Positions 1 to 7,879 of a DNA stretch of 64,000 nt are shown here, piece by piece. The notes below the pieces were generated by a model. It was given only the letters and a program-made list of their open reading frames with translations. It had not been told where the DNA came from and ran no database searches. Numbering within the stretch: the stretch's first letter is position 1; the number at the start of each line of letters is the position of its first letter. The stretch comes from RPQJ01 sp963707145. Its GTDB lineage: Bacteria > Pseudomonadota > Gammaproteobacteria > Steroidobacterales > Steroidobacteraceae. Location of the stretch: contig CAVPOQ010000007.1 in NCBI GenBank assembly GCA_963707145.1, positions 372,001 to 436,000 of the forward strand. The letters run 5' to 3'. The translations under genes were made by a program, and so were the position numbers.

Positions 1-324
1 GTGCAGCAGGTCGCAGCGCGCGTGGCTCGCGGAGCGGCCGCTGCGCAGGAACTCCGCGCGCAGCCGGACAGGAGTGCCGGTCGGCACCGGTGCCACGAAG
101 GTCGTCTGCACGCTGCGCAGCGGCAGGACGCCGACGCCGCCCTTGCCCGGGCCGAGCGTCTCCTCGAGCGCGCCGCGCATCGCGCGCACCGTGAGCGCCA
201 CCTGCAGTCCGCCAAACACCGTGCGGCCGTTGCCCCAGGCTTTCGGGATCACGACGGCCCAGCCGTCGGGCTCGCGGCACAGGGAGTCGAGTACCTCGCT
301 GAAGGTCGCCACGCCGCGACTCAC
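1..324 (-). CDS. Thioesterase-like protein (N-terminal 108 residues; runs off the window edge)
   Basis: The visible part reads through in one frame to the edge, so the C-terminus is missing. The segment GRTVFGGLQVAL (residues 33-44) followed by a helix and the strand PLRSVQTTFVAPV is characteristic of hot-dog acyl-CoA thioesterases of the TesB-like/4HBT_3 group, which hydrolyse acyl-CoA to free acid and CoA. The GTG start overlaps the stop of the upstream DUF2058 gene by 4 bases (GTGA), so the two are probably co-transcribed and translationally coupled. The family call is from recognised motifs. The substrate is not deducible. Confidence 0.75.
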   Translation of the reverse strand, partial: MSRGVATFSEVLDSLCREPDGWAVVIPKAWGNGRTVFGGLQVALTVRAMRGALEETLGPGKGGVGVLPLRSVQTTFVAPVPTGTPVRLRAEFLRSGRSASHARCDLLH

Positions 325-869
325 CAGGTGAGGTCGTCGGGAACCACGAAATCCTTGTAGGGATCGTCCTCGGCGGTGTTCCCCGCGGCTGTTTCCGCGG
401 GCAGCGCGACGATGGCTGTCGCGTCGCGCTCGCGGATGCGCTCGAGGGCGTCGGCGGGCACGAGATCGTAGTGACCGTCGCTGCGGACGATGGCGAGGGT
501 GCCGGCCACGATTCGCGCGCGCAGCTCCGGGGTGACGGCGAGGCGGCGGATCCGCCCGCCGTCGACGAAGTTGAAGTAGTCGTCGCTCTCGGGGCGCGCC
601 ACGCGCAGCTGCTCGACGAGCTGCCTGACCGCGGCAGCCCGCGCCCGGCGCTCGGCCTTCTCGCGCTGCTTGCGGTTGAGTTCCTGGTCGCGCAGCAGCT
701 TGGCCGCCTGCGCCTGCTGCGCGGCCAGGGTCGGCGGCGGCGGGGGTGCGGGCTTGCCGCCCTTCGCCTGGCGGTGCCGCTGCTCGCTCGTACCGCGTTC
801 GGCCTGCTTCGCCTGCTTCTCGGTGACGAGTCCGGCCTTGAGCAACTGCTCGCGCAGGGAAAGGCTCAT
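321..869 (-). CDS. DUF2058 family protein (YaiL-like)
   Basis: This 182-residue protein matches the DUF2058 pattern. It has an N-terminal SLREQLLKAGLV segment, then a proline-rich stretch near residues 40-47, a long charged Arg/Lys/Glu/Gln-rich region (about 50-90) likely to form a coiled coil, the NFVDGG..RLAVTPELR core, and the terminal DPYKDF.VPDDL motif. The function of the family is unknown; E. coli YaiL is a member. It is divergent from hemG (183 bases apart) and its stop overlaps the start of the thioesterase downstream. Confidence 0.88.
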   Translation of the reverse strand: MSLSLREQLLKAGLVTEKQAKQAERGTSEQRHRQAKGGKPAPPPPPTLAAQQAQAAKLLRDQELNRKQREKAERRARAAAVRQLVEQLRVARPESDDYFNFVDGGRIRRLAVTPELRARIVAGTLAIVRSDGHYDLVPADALERIRERDATAIVALPAETAAGNTAEDDPYKDFVVPDDLTW

Positions 870-1052
870 CGGGGACCTCGGTCGGCCGGGCGGGGCGCGT
901 ATCGTAGCAGAGGCATTCGGGCCCTCAGGCGGGCGGCACGCCGCGCCCGTTCGCCGCGATGCCGGCTTTCCGGGGTGCGTTGTCGAGGGCGCGCCGGTTA
1001 TCGTGGCATCCCGAACCCGACCACGGTTCGACAAACACCGGAGCGCAATAGC

Positions 1053-1589
1053 ATGAAGTCGGTCCTCGTCCTGTACATGAGTCGCGGCGGGCACACCGCC
1101 CGCATCGCGCGGCGCCTCTGCGAGAGCATCGTCGCCGAGGGTGGCCGCGCCGAGATGATGGATCTGGTCGAGGCCGGCCACGAAGGCGTGGACTGGGGCC
1201 GCTACGACGTCGTCGCCCTCGGCGCCCCGGTGCTCTACGGCAGCTACGACAAGAGCGTGTTCGAGTTCGTCGGCCGCCATCGCGAGTCGCTCGAGGCGAA
1301 GCCCAACAGCTTCTTCAACGTGTCCGTGGTGGCGCGCACGCCCGAGAAGGCCACGGTGGAGGGCAACCGCTACCTGCAGAAGTTCCTGCAGCTCTCGCCG
1401 TGGCGCCCGAAGGACCTCAAGGTCATCGCCGGCAAGGTGGACTACCCGTCGTGGCCGTGGCACGAACGGCTCATGATCCAGATGATCATGAAGTTCACGC
1501 ACGGGCCCACCGACCCGGGCACGGTCATCGACTACACCGACTGGGACGACGTGCGCGCCTACGGGAAACGCCTGCTCCAGCTCGGCTGA
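1053..1589 (+). CDS. hemG: Menaquinone-dependent protoporphyrinogen IX dehydrogenase HemG
   Basis: The protein has 178 residues, essentially the length of E. coli HemG. It has a flavodoxin fold: the FMN phosphate loop YMSRGGHTARIA lies at the N-terminus and a second FMN loop GAPVLYGSYDKSV follows at about residues 55-67. The C-terminal signature with MIMKFTHGPTDPG and YTDWDDVRAYG separates HemG from ordinary flavodoxins. The enzyme oxidises protoporphyrinogen IX to protoporphyrin IX in heme synthesis, passing electrons to the quinone pool at the inner membrane. The ATG at 1053 gives the canonical MKSVLVLYMSRGG start. UPF0149 follows 17 bases downstream. Confidence 0.95.
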   Translation: MKSVLVLYMSRGGHTARIARRLCESIVAEGGRAEMMDLVEAGHEGVDWGRYDVVALGAPVLYGSYDKSVFEFVGRHRESLEAKPNSFFNVSVVARTPEKATVEGNRYLQKFLQLSPWRPKDLKVIAGKVDYPSWPWHERLMIQMIMKFTHGPTDPGTVIDYTDWDDVRAYGKRLLQLG

Positions 1590-1606
1590 GCGGGTACCAT
1601 GCGCGG

Positions 1607-2254
1607 ATGAGCAGCGCCCCGCCCACCGTGACCACTCCCGATCTCTCGCCGGCCGACGAGGCGTGGCTGCGCGAGTTCCTCGCCGGCGCCCGCGCCCTGG
1701 CGCCCGACACGCTCGGTCTCGAGGAGCTCTACGGCTTCCTGTTCGCGATCGTCTCGGCCCCCGACCTCGTGCTGCCCTCGGAGTGGATCCCCGCGATCTT
1801 CGACGCCGACGAGCCGGTGTTCGCCGACGAGGCCGAGGGCGTGCGCTTCCACCGGGTGATCATGGCGCTCTACAACCAGCTGAATCGTGACGTGCTCGAG
1901 GCGACCGTGGCCCTGCCGGCCTGCGTCGAGGTGCTCGAGCCCGCCGAGGCGAACTTCGCCAAGGATGCGTCGCTGATGCTCTGGTCGCGCGGCTTCGCGC
2001 AGGGCCACGATTGGCTCGAGGAGGCCTGGGACGTCGACCTGCCGCAGGAGGTGGACGACGACCTCGGCGCCTGCCTGGGTGCGCTGCTGTTCTTCCTCGA
2101 CCCGAAGTTCGCCACTGCGTTGCTCGAGGAATCCGGACAGCCGCCCTCCGAGCTTCCGGCGTTCGCGCGCACGCTGCTCGAGAACTTCGACGGCGCGATG
2201 CTCGGCTACGCGGAGATCGGCCGGCTCATCTACCAGGCGCGCTCGGCGAGCTGA
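1607..2254 (+). CDS. UPF0149 (YgfB/YecA-like) family protein
   Basis: The protein has 215 residues. The helical N-terminal half has LGLEELYGFLFAIVSAPDLVLPSEWIPAIF, and the centre has the SLMLWSRGFAQGHDWLEEAWDVDLP segment typical of UPF0149 proteins, where a GF..G...W motif precedes an acidic linker. Family members are all-helical cytosolic proteins of poorly defined role; YgfB has been linked to regulation in Pseudomonas. An upstream ATG at 1599 is out of frame, so the start at 1607 (MSSAPP) is preferred. It is close behind hemG on the same strand. Confidence 0.85.
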   Translation: MSSAPPTVTTPDLSPADEAWLREFLAGARALAPDTLGLEELYGFLFAIVSAPDLVLPSEWIPAIFDADEPVFADEAEGVRFHRVIMALYNQLNRDVLEATVALPACVEVLEPAEANFAKDASLMLWSRGFAQGHDWLEEAWDVDLPQEVDDDLGACLGALLFFLDPKFATALLEESGQPPSELPAFARTLLENFDGAMLGYAEIGRLIYQARSAS

Positions 2255-2266
2255 GCGCACGCGGCC

Positions 2267-3169
2267 TCAGCCGCGGGTCACCAGCATCACGCCCGCGACC
2301 GCGATCAGGCCGCCGGCGAGCATGCTCGGCAGCAGCGGCTCGCCGAGCAGCAACACCCCGAAGCTCGCGCCGAACACCGGCACGAGGTTGTTGAAGATCA
2401 CGGTGCGCGCGGCGCCGAGGCGCTGCACGGCCTGGTAGTACCAGACGAAGGCCACCGACGTGCCCAGCACCCCGAGGTACAGCACGCTCAGCACCACGGG
2501 CAGCGTGAAATCGGCCGCCCGCAGCGCCCCCAGTGCGGGCGCGGCGGCCAGCGCGAGCAGGCCCGTGCCCCACAGCGAGGCGTAGGTCGTGGCCGCGAGC
2601 GGGGAGAGGCCCGCGAGGACCCGCCGGCCGATCAGCGTATAGGCGGCCCACGCGCACACGCCGCCGAACATCAGCAGCTCGCCCGTGCCGACGACGCCGC
2701 CGACCGAGCCGAGCACGTCGCCGCGCGAGATCACGATCCACACGCCCGCGAGCGCCACCGCCACGCCGAGCCAGCGACGCGCGCTCATGCGCTCGCCCAT
2801 CAGCACCGAGGCCGCGGCGATCGTGACCACCGGATTGAGCGCGATGATCAGCGAGGTGCGGCTCGCCGGCAGCCGCGCGAGCGCGCCGAGGAAGAACAGG
2901 TTGTAGGCGAAGATGCCGGTCGCGCCGAGCAGCAGCGTGCCGAGTGCCTGGCGGCGGCTGAGGCGCGGCAGGCCACCCTCGAGCCAGTGCGCGGCCACGA
3001 GCAGTGCGGCGACCGCGACCAGGTAGCGCAACAGCGAGCCGACGGCCGCCGGCACGGCGAGCGCGAGGATCCGCCCCGCGATGAAGGTGCCGCCCCAGAT
3101 GGCCGGCACGGCCACGAGCCTGGCGTAGGTGCCGCGGGTGACGACGCTCGGGTGGGACGGTTGCGGCAC
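2267..3169 (-). CDS. EamA/DMT-family inner-membrane transporter
   Basis: The protein has 300 residues and about ten hydrophobic helices. It shows the internal duplication of the drug/metabolite transporter superfamily. The first EamA repeat has PAIWGGTFIAGRILA and RTSLIIALNPVVTIAAA...GERMS, the second has GTSVAFVWYYQAVQRLGAART and NNLVPVFGASFGVLLLGEPL. Such proteins export amino acids or small metabolites; the substrate cannot be read from sequence. The start is GTG. It is divergent from the amidohydrolase gene with only 69 bases between them. Confidence 0.9.
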   Translation of the reverse strand: MPQPSHPSVVTRGTYARLVAVPAIWGGTFIAGRILALAVPAAVGSLLRYLVAVAALLVAAHWLEGGLPRLSRRQALGTLLLGATGIFAYNLFFLGALARLPASRTSLIIALNPVVTIAAASVLMGERMSARRWLGVAVALAGVWIVISRGDVLGSVGGVVGTGELLMFGGVCAWAAYTLIGRRVLAGLSPLAATTYASLWGTGLLALAAAPALGALRAADFTLPVVLSVLYLGVLGTSVAFVWYYQAVQRLGAARTVIFNNLVPVFGASFGVLLLGEPLLPSMLAGGLIAVAGVMLVTRG

Positions 3170-3238
3170 GGTGATCCAAGCCTATCGGCAACGACGCCTG
3201 TTGGTACACTCCGCGCCTTTGCCACGGGGAGCCCCGCC

Positions 3239-4507
3239 ATGCGCCTGATCCTGCTCGTCGCGGGCCTCGCCGCCGCCACGCCCGCCCTCGCCGAGACGGT
3301 GGCCCTGCAGTGCGGCGAGCTGTTCGACTCGAAGTCGGCGCGGCTCGTGGGCCCGCACACGGTCGTCACCGCCGACGGCAAGGTGAGCCAGGTACTTCCC
3401 GGCCGGGTCGCGGTCCCGGGCGCGCGTGCGGTGGACCTCGCCGGCCACACCTGCATGCCGGGCTGGATCGACCTGCACGTGCACCTCGCCATGCAGTCGG
3501 GCCCGCGCAGCTACGAGGAGCGCTTCCGCCTCGACGACGCCGACTTCGCGCTGCGCGGCGTGGGCTATGCCGAGAAGACCCTCATGGCCGGCTTCACCAC
3601 CGTGCGCGACCTCGGCGGCGAGGTGACGCTCAAGCTGCGCGACGCGATCAACCAGGGCCTCGTGAAGGGCCCGCGCATCTACGCTGCCGGCAAGTCCATC
3701 GCCACCACCGGTGGTCACGCCGACCCGACCAACGGCATGAACGCCGAGCTCTCCTACGTGCTCGGCACGCCGGGTCCCACCCAGGGTGTCGTGAACGGAC
3801 CCGACGAGGCGCGCCAGGCCGTCCGCCAGCGCTACAAGGACGGTTCCGACCTGATCAAGATCACCGCGACCGGCGGCGTGCTGAGCTACGCGAAGAGCGG
3901 CGACGCACCGCAGTTCATGCTCGACGAGATCGAGGCGATCGTCGCGGCCGCGAAGGACTACGGCTACACCGTGGCGGCGCACGCCCACGGCAAGGAAGGC
4001 ATGAAGCGCGCGATCGAGGGCGGCGTGACCTCCATCGAGCACGGCACCTACATGGACGAGGAGATCTTCGCGCTGATGAAGAAGCGCGGCACCTGGTACG
4101 TGCCGACCATCACGGCCGGGCGCTTCGTGGCGGAGAAGGCCAAGGTGCCGGGCTACTTCCCGGAGATCGTGCGGCCCAAGGCCGAGCGCATCGGCGCGCA
4201 GATCCAGGACACGTTCTCGAAGGCCTACAAGGCGGGCGTCAAGATCGCTTTCGGCACCGACATGGGCGTGGGCCCGCACGGCGAGAACGCGCTGGAGTTC
4301 GGCTACATGGTCGAGGGCGGCATGCCGCCTGCGCAGGCACTGCAGGCGGCGACCTACCTCGCGGCCCAGGTCCTCGGGGTCACGGACATCGGCCGGATCG
4401 AGCCGGGCCTGCGCGCCGACGTCGTCGCCGTGCAGGGCAACCCGCTCGAGGACATCGCGCTCACGCGCAAAGTCGCCTTCGTGATGAAGGACGGCGTGGT
4501 CTACTGA
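3239..4507 (+). CDS. Secreted metal-dependent amidohydrolase (Xaa-Pro dipeptidase-like)
   Basis: The protein has 422 residues, with an N-terminal signal peptide of about 18 residues ending TPALA. The amidohydrolase metal site is complete: the HVH pair His80/His82, Lys207 in DLIKI (expected carboxylated bridging lysine), His248 or His250, His268 in IEHGT, and Asp341 in FGTDMG. The layout resembles periplasmic prolidase-like amidohydrolases that cut N-acyl or X-Pro dipeptides; the exact substrate is an inference. The C-terminal strand domain (ADVVAVQGNPLEDI...VMKDG) closes the composite beta domain. Its stop overlaps the convergent DUF2855 gene by 7 bases. Confidence 0.9.
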   Translation: MRLILLVAGLAAATPALAETVALQCGELFDSKSARLVGPHTVVTADGKVSQVLPGRVAVPGARAVDLAGHTCMPGWIDLHVHLAMQSGPRSYEERFRLDDADFALRGVGYAEKTLMAGFTTVRDLGGEVTLKLRDAINQGLVKGPRIYAAGKSIATTGGHADPTNGMNAELSYVLGTPGPTQGVVNGPDEARQAVRQRYKDGSDLIKITATGGVLSYAKSGDAPQFMLDEIEAIVAAAKDYGYTVAAHAHGKEGMKRAIEGGVTSIEHGTYMDEEIFALMKKRGTWYVPTITAGRFVAEKAKVPGYFPEIVRPKAERIGAQIQDTFSKAYKAGVKIAFGTDMGVGPHGENALEFGYMVEGGMPPAQALQAATYLAAQVLGVTDIGRIEPGLRADVVAVQGNPLEDIALTRKVAFVMKDGVVY

Positions 4508-5607
4508 TCCCAGAGCGAGGCGATGCGCCCGGCCTGCGGCGGCAGGGCGCCGGCATGGGCCTCGCGCCACGCGGCCGTGGCCGCCGCGGGGCCCGACGAG
4601 TGCTGCACCGCGAGCCAGCGGCGGCTCCCGTCCACGAACCGGCGTAGCGATTCCGCGGTCCGAGCCTGGTAGCCCTGGACTCCCCAGTCCTGCAGGCGCT
4701 TCTTCACCTGCGACGGCGCGAAGAAGAACGCCGGGCGCGGCCCGGGCAGTCCCTCCGACCGCGGCGGCGCGTCGTGGTGGCTGCGGCCGATCGCCATCGA
4801 GTGGCGCAACTGCCCGCCGAAGTGCGCGTGCACGCGCTCGAGCACCTGGCCGTTGCCCGACATGTCCACCGACACGATCGGTGCCCCGGGTGGAACGCTG
4901 CCGATCTCCTCGTAGGTGACGACCTCGTCGTAGCACCCGAGCGCGTGCGTGAACGCGTGGTTCGCGGCCGAGGTCACGCCGATGACCTCGATCCCGGCGC
5001 GCGCGTCCGCGCAGTGGGCGAAGCCGATCGCGGTCTTGCTCGAGGCCGACAGCACCAGCACCCGCGACGCGCCGAACCACGCCTGGTCGTCGAGGAAGTC
5101 ATCGGCGAGGAAGCCCGTGATGAAGAGGCCGCGCAGCAGCGCGTGGCGGTCCTCGGCGTCGGCGCCCGGCTGGTAGTACGGGTCGCGGTCGGTGCGCACG
5201 AAGGAGCGATACACCGGCGCGTGCGGCGCGCGGTGCGGCCCGTCGTCGCGGAAACCCTCGGGCGCCGGCGTCGCCGCCACGTCGACGTAGCGCGACATCG
5301 GGAACCAGCCGTAGTAGCGGCCGCCGACCGGGATCTCCGGCTGCGCCGAGGCCACCACCTCGGCCCAGCCCATCGCCGGGACCCGCCCCCAGTCGGGATC
5401 GCGGCCCGGGAAGAAGCCCCAGTAGCCGAGCACATCGCCGGTCACGGCGTAGGTGACGGTGTTGGCCGTCACCGCATAGCGCTCCACGCGCAGGCGCACC
5501 TGCCCGGGTGCGAGCGGTGCGAGCGTCTCCTCGACGAGGCGGGTGGCGCCGAGGTCGCGGCGGTCGATCTCGAGCGTCAGGTTGGTTGCGTCCACAGTTG
5601 TCTCCAT
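4501..5607 (-). CDS. DUF2855 family protein (MDR-like oxidoreductase relative)
   Basis: The protein has 368 residues. It carries the DUF2855 features: a GroES-like N-terminal part (RVERYAVTANTVTYAVTGDVLGYW, then GRVPAMGWAEVV), the RYYGWFPMSRYV motif, and a Rossmann-like middle segment VLVLSASSKTAIGFA that resembles the nucleotide-binding half of quinone/zinc-less MDR proteins. The function of the family is not established. The ATG at 5607 is the only well-placed methionine before the domain. It is divergent from the amylase gene, and its 3' end overlaps the amidohydrolase gene. Confidence 0.85.
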   Translation of the reverse strand: METTVDATNLTLEIDRRDLGATRLVEETLAPLAPGQVRLRVERYAVTANTVTYAVTGDVLGYWGFFPGRDPDWGRVPAMGWAEVVASAQPEIPVGGRYYGWFPMSRYVDVAATPAPEGFRDDGPHRAPHAPVYRSFVRTDRDPYYQPGADAEDRHALLRGLFITGFLADDFLDDQAWFGASRVLVLSASSKTAIGFAHCADARAGIEVIGVTSAANHAFTHALGCYDEVVTYEEIGSVPPGAPIVSVDMSGNGQVLERVHAHFGGQLRHSMAIGRSHHDAPPRSEGLPGPRPAFFFAPSQVKKRLQDWGVQGYQARTAESLRRFVDGSRRWLAVQHSSGPAAATAAWREAHAGALPPQAGRIASLWDQ

Positions 5608-5789
5608 GCGCGCGGCCCGACGAGGGACTCCGGACGGTCGGTGTCCGGGCGCATCCGGGTGAGCGCCGAAAGGTGCGCGGAATCGACGGCGACTGCAACC
5701 CGTGGCCGCGGCGCCGGCCCGTCCGGTCCGCGTCGGCTGCCGCGGCCGTGCTGCTACCATGCGCGCCCCTCCCGACGCAGTCGCTCGCC

Positions 5790-7847
5790 ATGCCGCCTGG
5801 ATCCGTAATCCGTGCCTCGTCCCGTTCTCGAGACAGACTCGGCCGTGCACTCGCACTGGCCGTGGCGACCGCGCTTGCCGCGGCTTGCGGCGGGGGTGGT
5901 GGTTCGGGCGGAGGGTCCGGCGGCGATCCGGGCGGCGGCTCCGGCGGCGGGTCCGGTGGTGGTTCGGGCGGAGGCGGCAATCCGCCGCCAGTGACCTCGA
6001 CCGCGGACTTCCGCGACGAGATCGTCTACCAGATCCTCACCGACCGCTTCGCCAACGGCGACGCGACCAACGACGGCGGGCAGCTGAACCGCCGCGGCGA
6101 CGCGCTCGACCTCGGCAATCCGGTCGGCTGGCACGGCGGCGACTTCGCGGGGATCCGCCGCAGGATCGAGGAAGGCTACTTCCAGCGCATGGGATTCACC
6201 GCGATCTGGATCTCGCCGGTGGTGCTGCAGGTGCCGCCGCCGGGCAACGGGGGTGGCGTCAACTCGGCGAAGCCCTTCGTCGGCTTCCACGGCTACTGGG
6301 CGGAGCGCTTCGACGCCGTCGAGCCTCACTTCGGCGACCTCGCGGCGCTGAAGGCGCTCGGTGCGGCTGCCGACGCGGCGGGCATCAAGCTGGTCGTGGA
6401 CGTGGTCGTGAACCACGTCGGCCCGGGCTCGACGCTGCTCGGACAGCAGCCGGCGTGGTTCCGTACCGGCGGCCAGTGCGGCTCCGACGACGTCACCATG
6501 TGCCTCGCGGGCCTGCCGGATTTCCGCCAGGAGGTGTCGGGCGTGCCCGAGTACCTGATCGGCACGATCCGCTGGCTGCGCGACAACGTGCCGTCGGTGG
6601 ACGGCGTGCGCATGGACACGATGAAGCACGTCGGCGACGGGTTCTGGGCGCAGTACTTCGCCGCCGGCAGCCCGGCCGACGCGCGCGGCTTCTGGACCGT
6701 GGGCGAGGTGTTCGACGGCAGCGTGGCGCGCATCGCGCACTATCTCGACACGGTGGGCTCGCCCTCCGTGTTCGACTTCCCGCTCAAGTTCGCGCTGGTC
6801 GACAGCCTCGCGCGCGGCGCGAGCACGCGGCGCATCGCCGAGGTGCTGGCGCAGGACGCGACCTACAAGGACCCCACGAGGCTCGCGACCTTTCTCGACA
6901 ACCACGACGTGTGGCGCTTCGCCTCCGAAGCCGAAGCCGGCGGGGCGACCCCGGCCGAGGCGGACCGGCGGCTCGACGTCGCCCTCACGGTGCTCTACAC
7001 GGTGCGCGGTACGCCCGTCGTCTACTACGGCACCGAGATCGCGATGCGCGGCCGCGGCGATTCCTACGACCTGCCGATCGGCGCCTCGAGCCGCGAGGAC
7101 ATGGACTTCGCGCGACTCGCAGGCTCCGCTGTCGACGAGCGCATCAAGGCGCTGGCGGACGCGCGCCGGCAGTACCCGGCGCTGCGTCGCGGCACCCAGC
7201 GCACGCTGCTGGCGCCCGGCGACAACTGCCGTCCGCCGTCCTCGGCGCTCGATCCGGCCGCGGACTTCGGCGACGCGCTCTACGTGCGCGGCAGCTTCGA
7301 CAGCTGGGCGAACCCGCCGTCCGCGTCGCAGCGCTTCGTGAACCTCGGCAGCCGTCAGTACGAGGCGGCCGTGACGCTCGGCGCCGCGACGCACCAGTTC
7401 AAGATCGCGGCCGCCGACTGGGCGCCGGAGTTCACGAACGTCAGTCAGCCGGTGGTGGTCGGCGCGCCGGTGACCCTGGGCGCGCAGCCCGGCACGAACA
7501 CCAACGCGCGCCTCACGATCGCCGCGCCGGGGTGCTACGCATTCGCGCTCAACGGCACGAACCTCGCGAGCCCGGTGCTGACGGTGACGGGGCCAGCGGC
7601 CGGCGGGTCGGATCCGGACGTCCTCGCCTACGCACGCACCATGCCGGGGGAGAGGTCGATCGTCGTCGTGGTGAACAACCAGCGCGTCGCCGTGGATCTC
7701 GGCACGCTCGCCGGCGGGGGCGTGCCGGTCTCGGGGCTGCTCGCCGACGGCGTCGTGACCGACCTTACGGCGAGCGGCGCCAGCCTTGCCGTGAGCGGCG
7801 GCCGACTGCGCGGCGTCGTGCCGGCGCTGAGCGCCGTCGTGCTCTGA
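5790..7847 (+). CDS. Alpha-amylase family (GH13) lipoprotein with embedded starch-binding-like domain
   Basis: The protein has 685 residues. A lipobox (ALAAAC, Cys33) is followed by a 30-residue Gly/Ser linker (34-64), so the enzyme is probably tethered to the outer membrane. The GH13 barrel starts at EIVYQILTDRFANGD. The catalytic residues are visible: nucleophile Asp276 in GVRMDTMKH, acid/base Glu306 in TVGEVFDG, and Asp373 in DNHDVWRF. Between the barrel and the last beta domain there is an insertion from about DNCRPPSSA to CYAFALNGT that resembles a carbohydrate-binding immunoglobulin-like module (ALYVRGSFDSW). Expected activity is hydrolysis of alpha-1,4-glucans at the cell surface. Confidence 0.92.
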   Translation: MPPGSVIRASSRSRDRLGRALALAVATALAAACGGGGGSGGGSGGDPGGGSGGGSGGGSGGGGNPPPVTSTADFRDEIVYQILTDRFANGDATNDGGQLNRRGDALDLGNPVGWHGGDFAGIRRRIEEGYFQRMGFTAIWISPVVLQVPPPGNGGGVNSAKPFVGFHGYWAERFDAVEPHFGDLAALKALGAAADAAGIKLVVDVVVNHVGPGSTLLGQQPAWFRTGGQCGSDDVTMCLAGLPDFRQEVSGVPEYLIGTIRWLRDNVPSVDGVRMDTMKHVGDGFWAQYFAAGSPADARGFWTVGEVFDGSVARIAHYLDTVGSPSVFDFPLKFALVDSLARGASTRRIAEVLAQDATYKDPTRLATFLDNHDVWRFASEAEAGGATPAEADRRLDVALTVLYTVRGTPVVYYGTEIAMRGRGDSYDLPIGASSREDMDFARLAGSAVDERIKALADARRQYPALRRGTQRTLLAPGDNCRPPSSALDPAADFGDALYVRGSFDSWANPPSASQRFVNLGSRQYEAAVTLGAATHQFKIAAADWAPEFTNVSQPVVVGAPVTLGAQPGTNTNARLTIAAPGCYAFALNGTNLASPVLTVTGPAAGGSDPDVLAYARTMPGERSIVVVVNNQRVAVDLGTLAGGGVPVSGLLADGVVTDLTASGASLAVSGGRLRGVVPALSAVVL

Positions 7848-7879
7848 CCAGGGTCGTCCGCGATCGTCCGTCCCGGCGG

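Noticed and set aside
1..360. Plus-strand frame open from base 1
   Set aside because: The minus strand encodes a thioesterase with the GRTVFGGL motif and a coupled start, so the plus-strand reading is a shadow.
3182..5080. Long minus-strand frame across the amidohydrolase
   Set aside because: Antisense to a protein with signal peptide and full metal site; the product is Arg/His-rich with no features.
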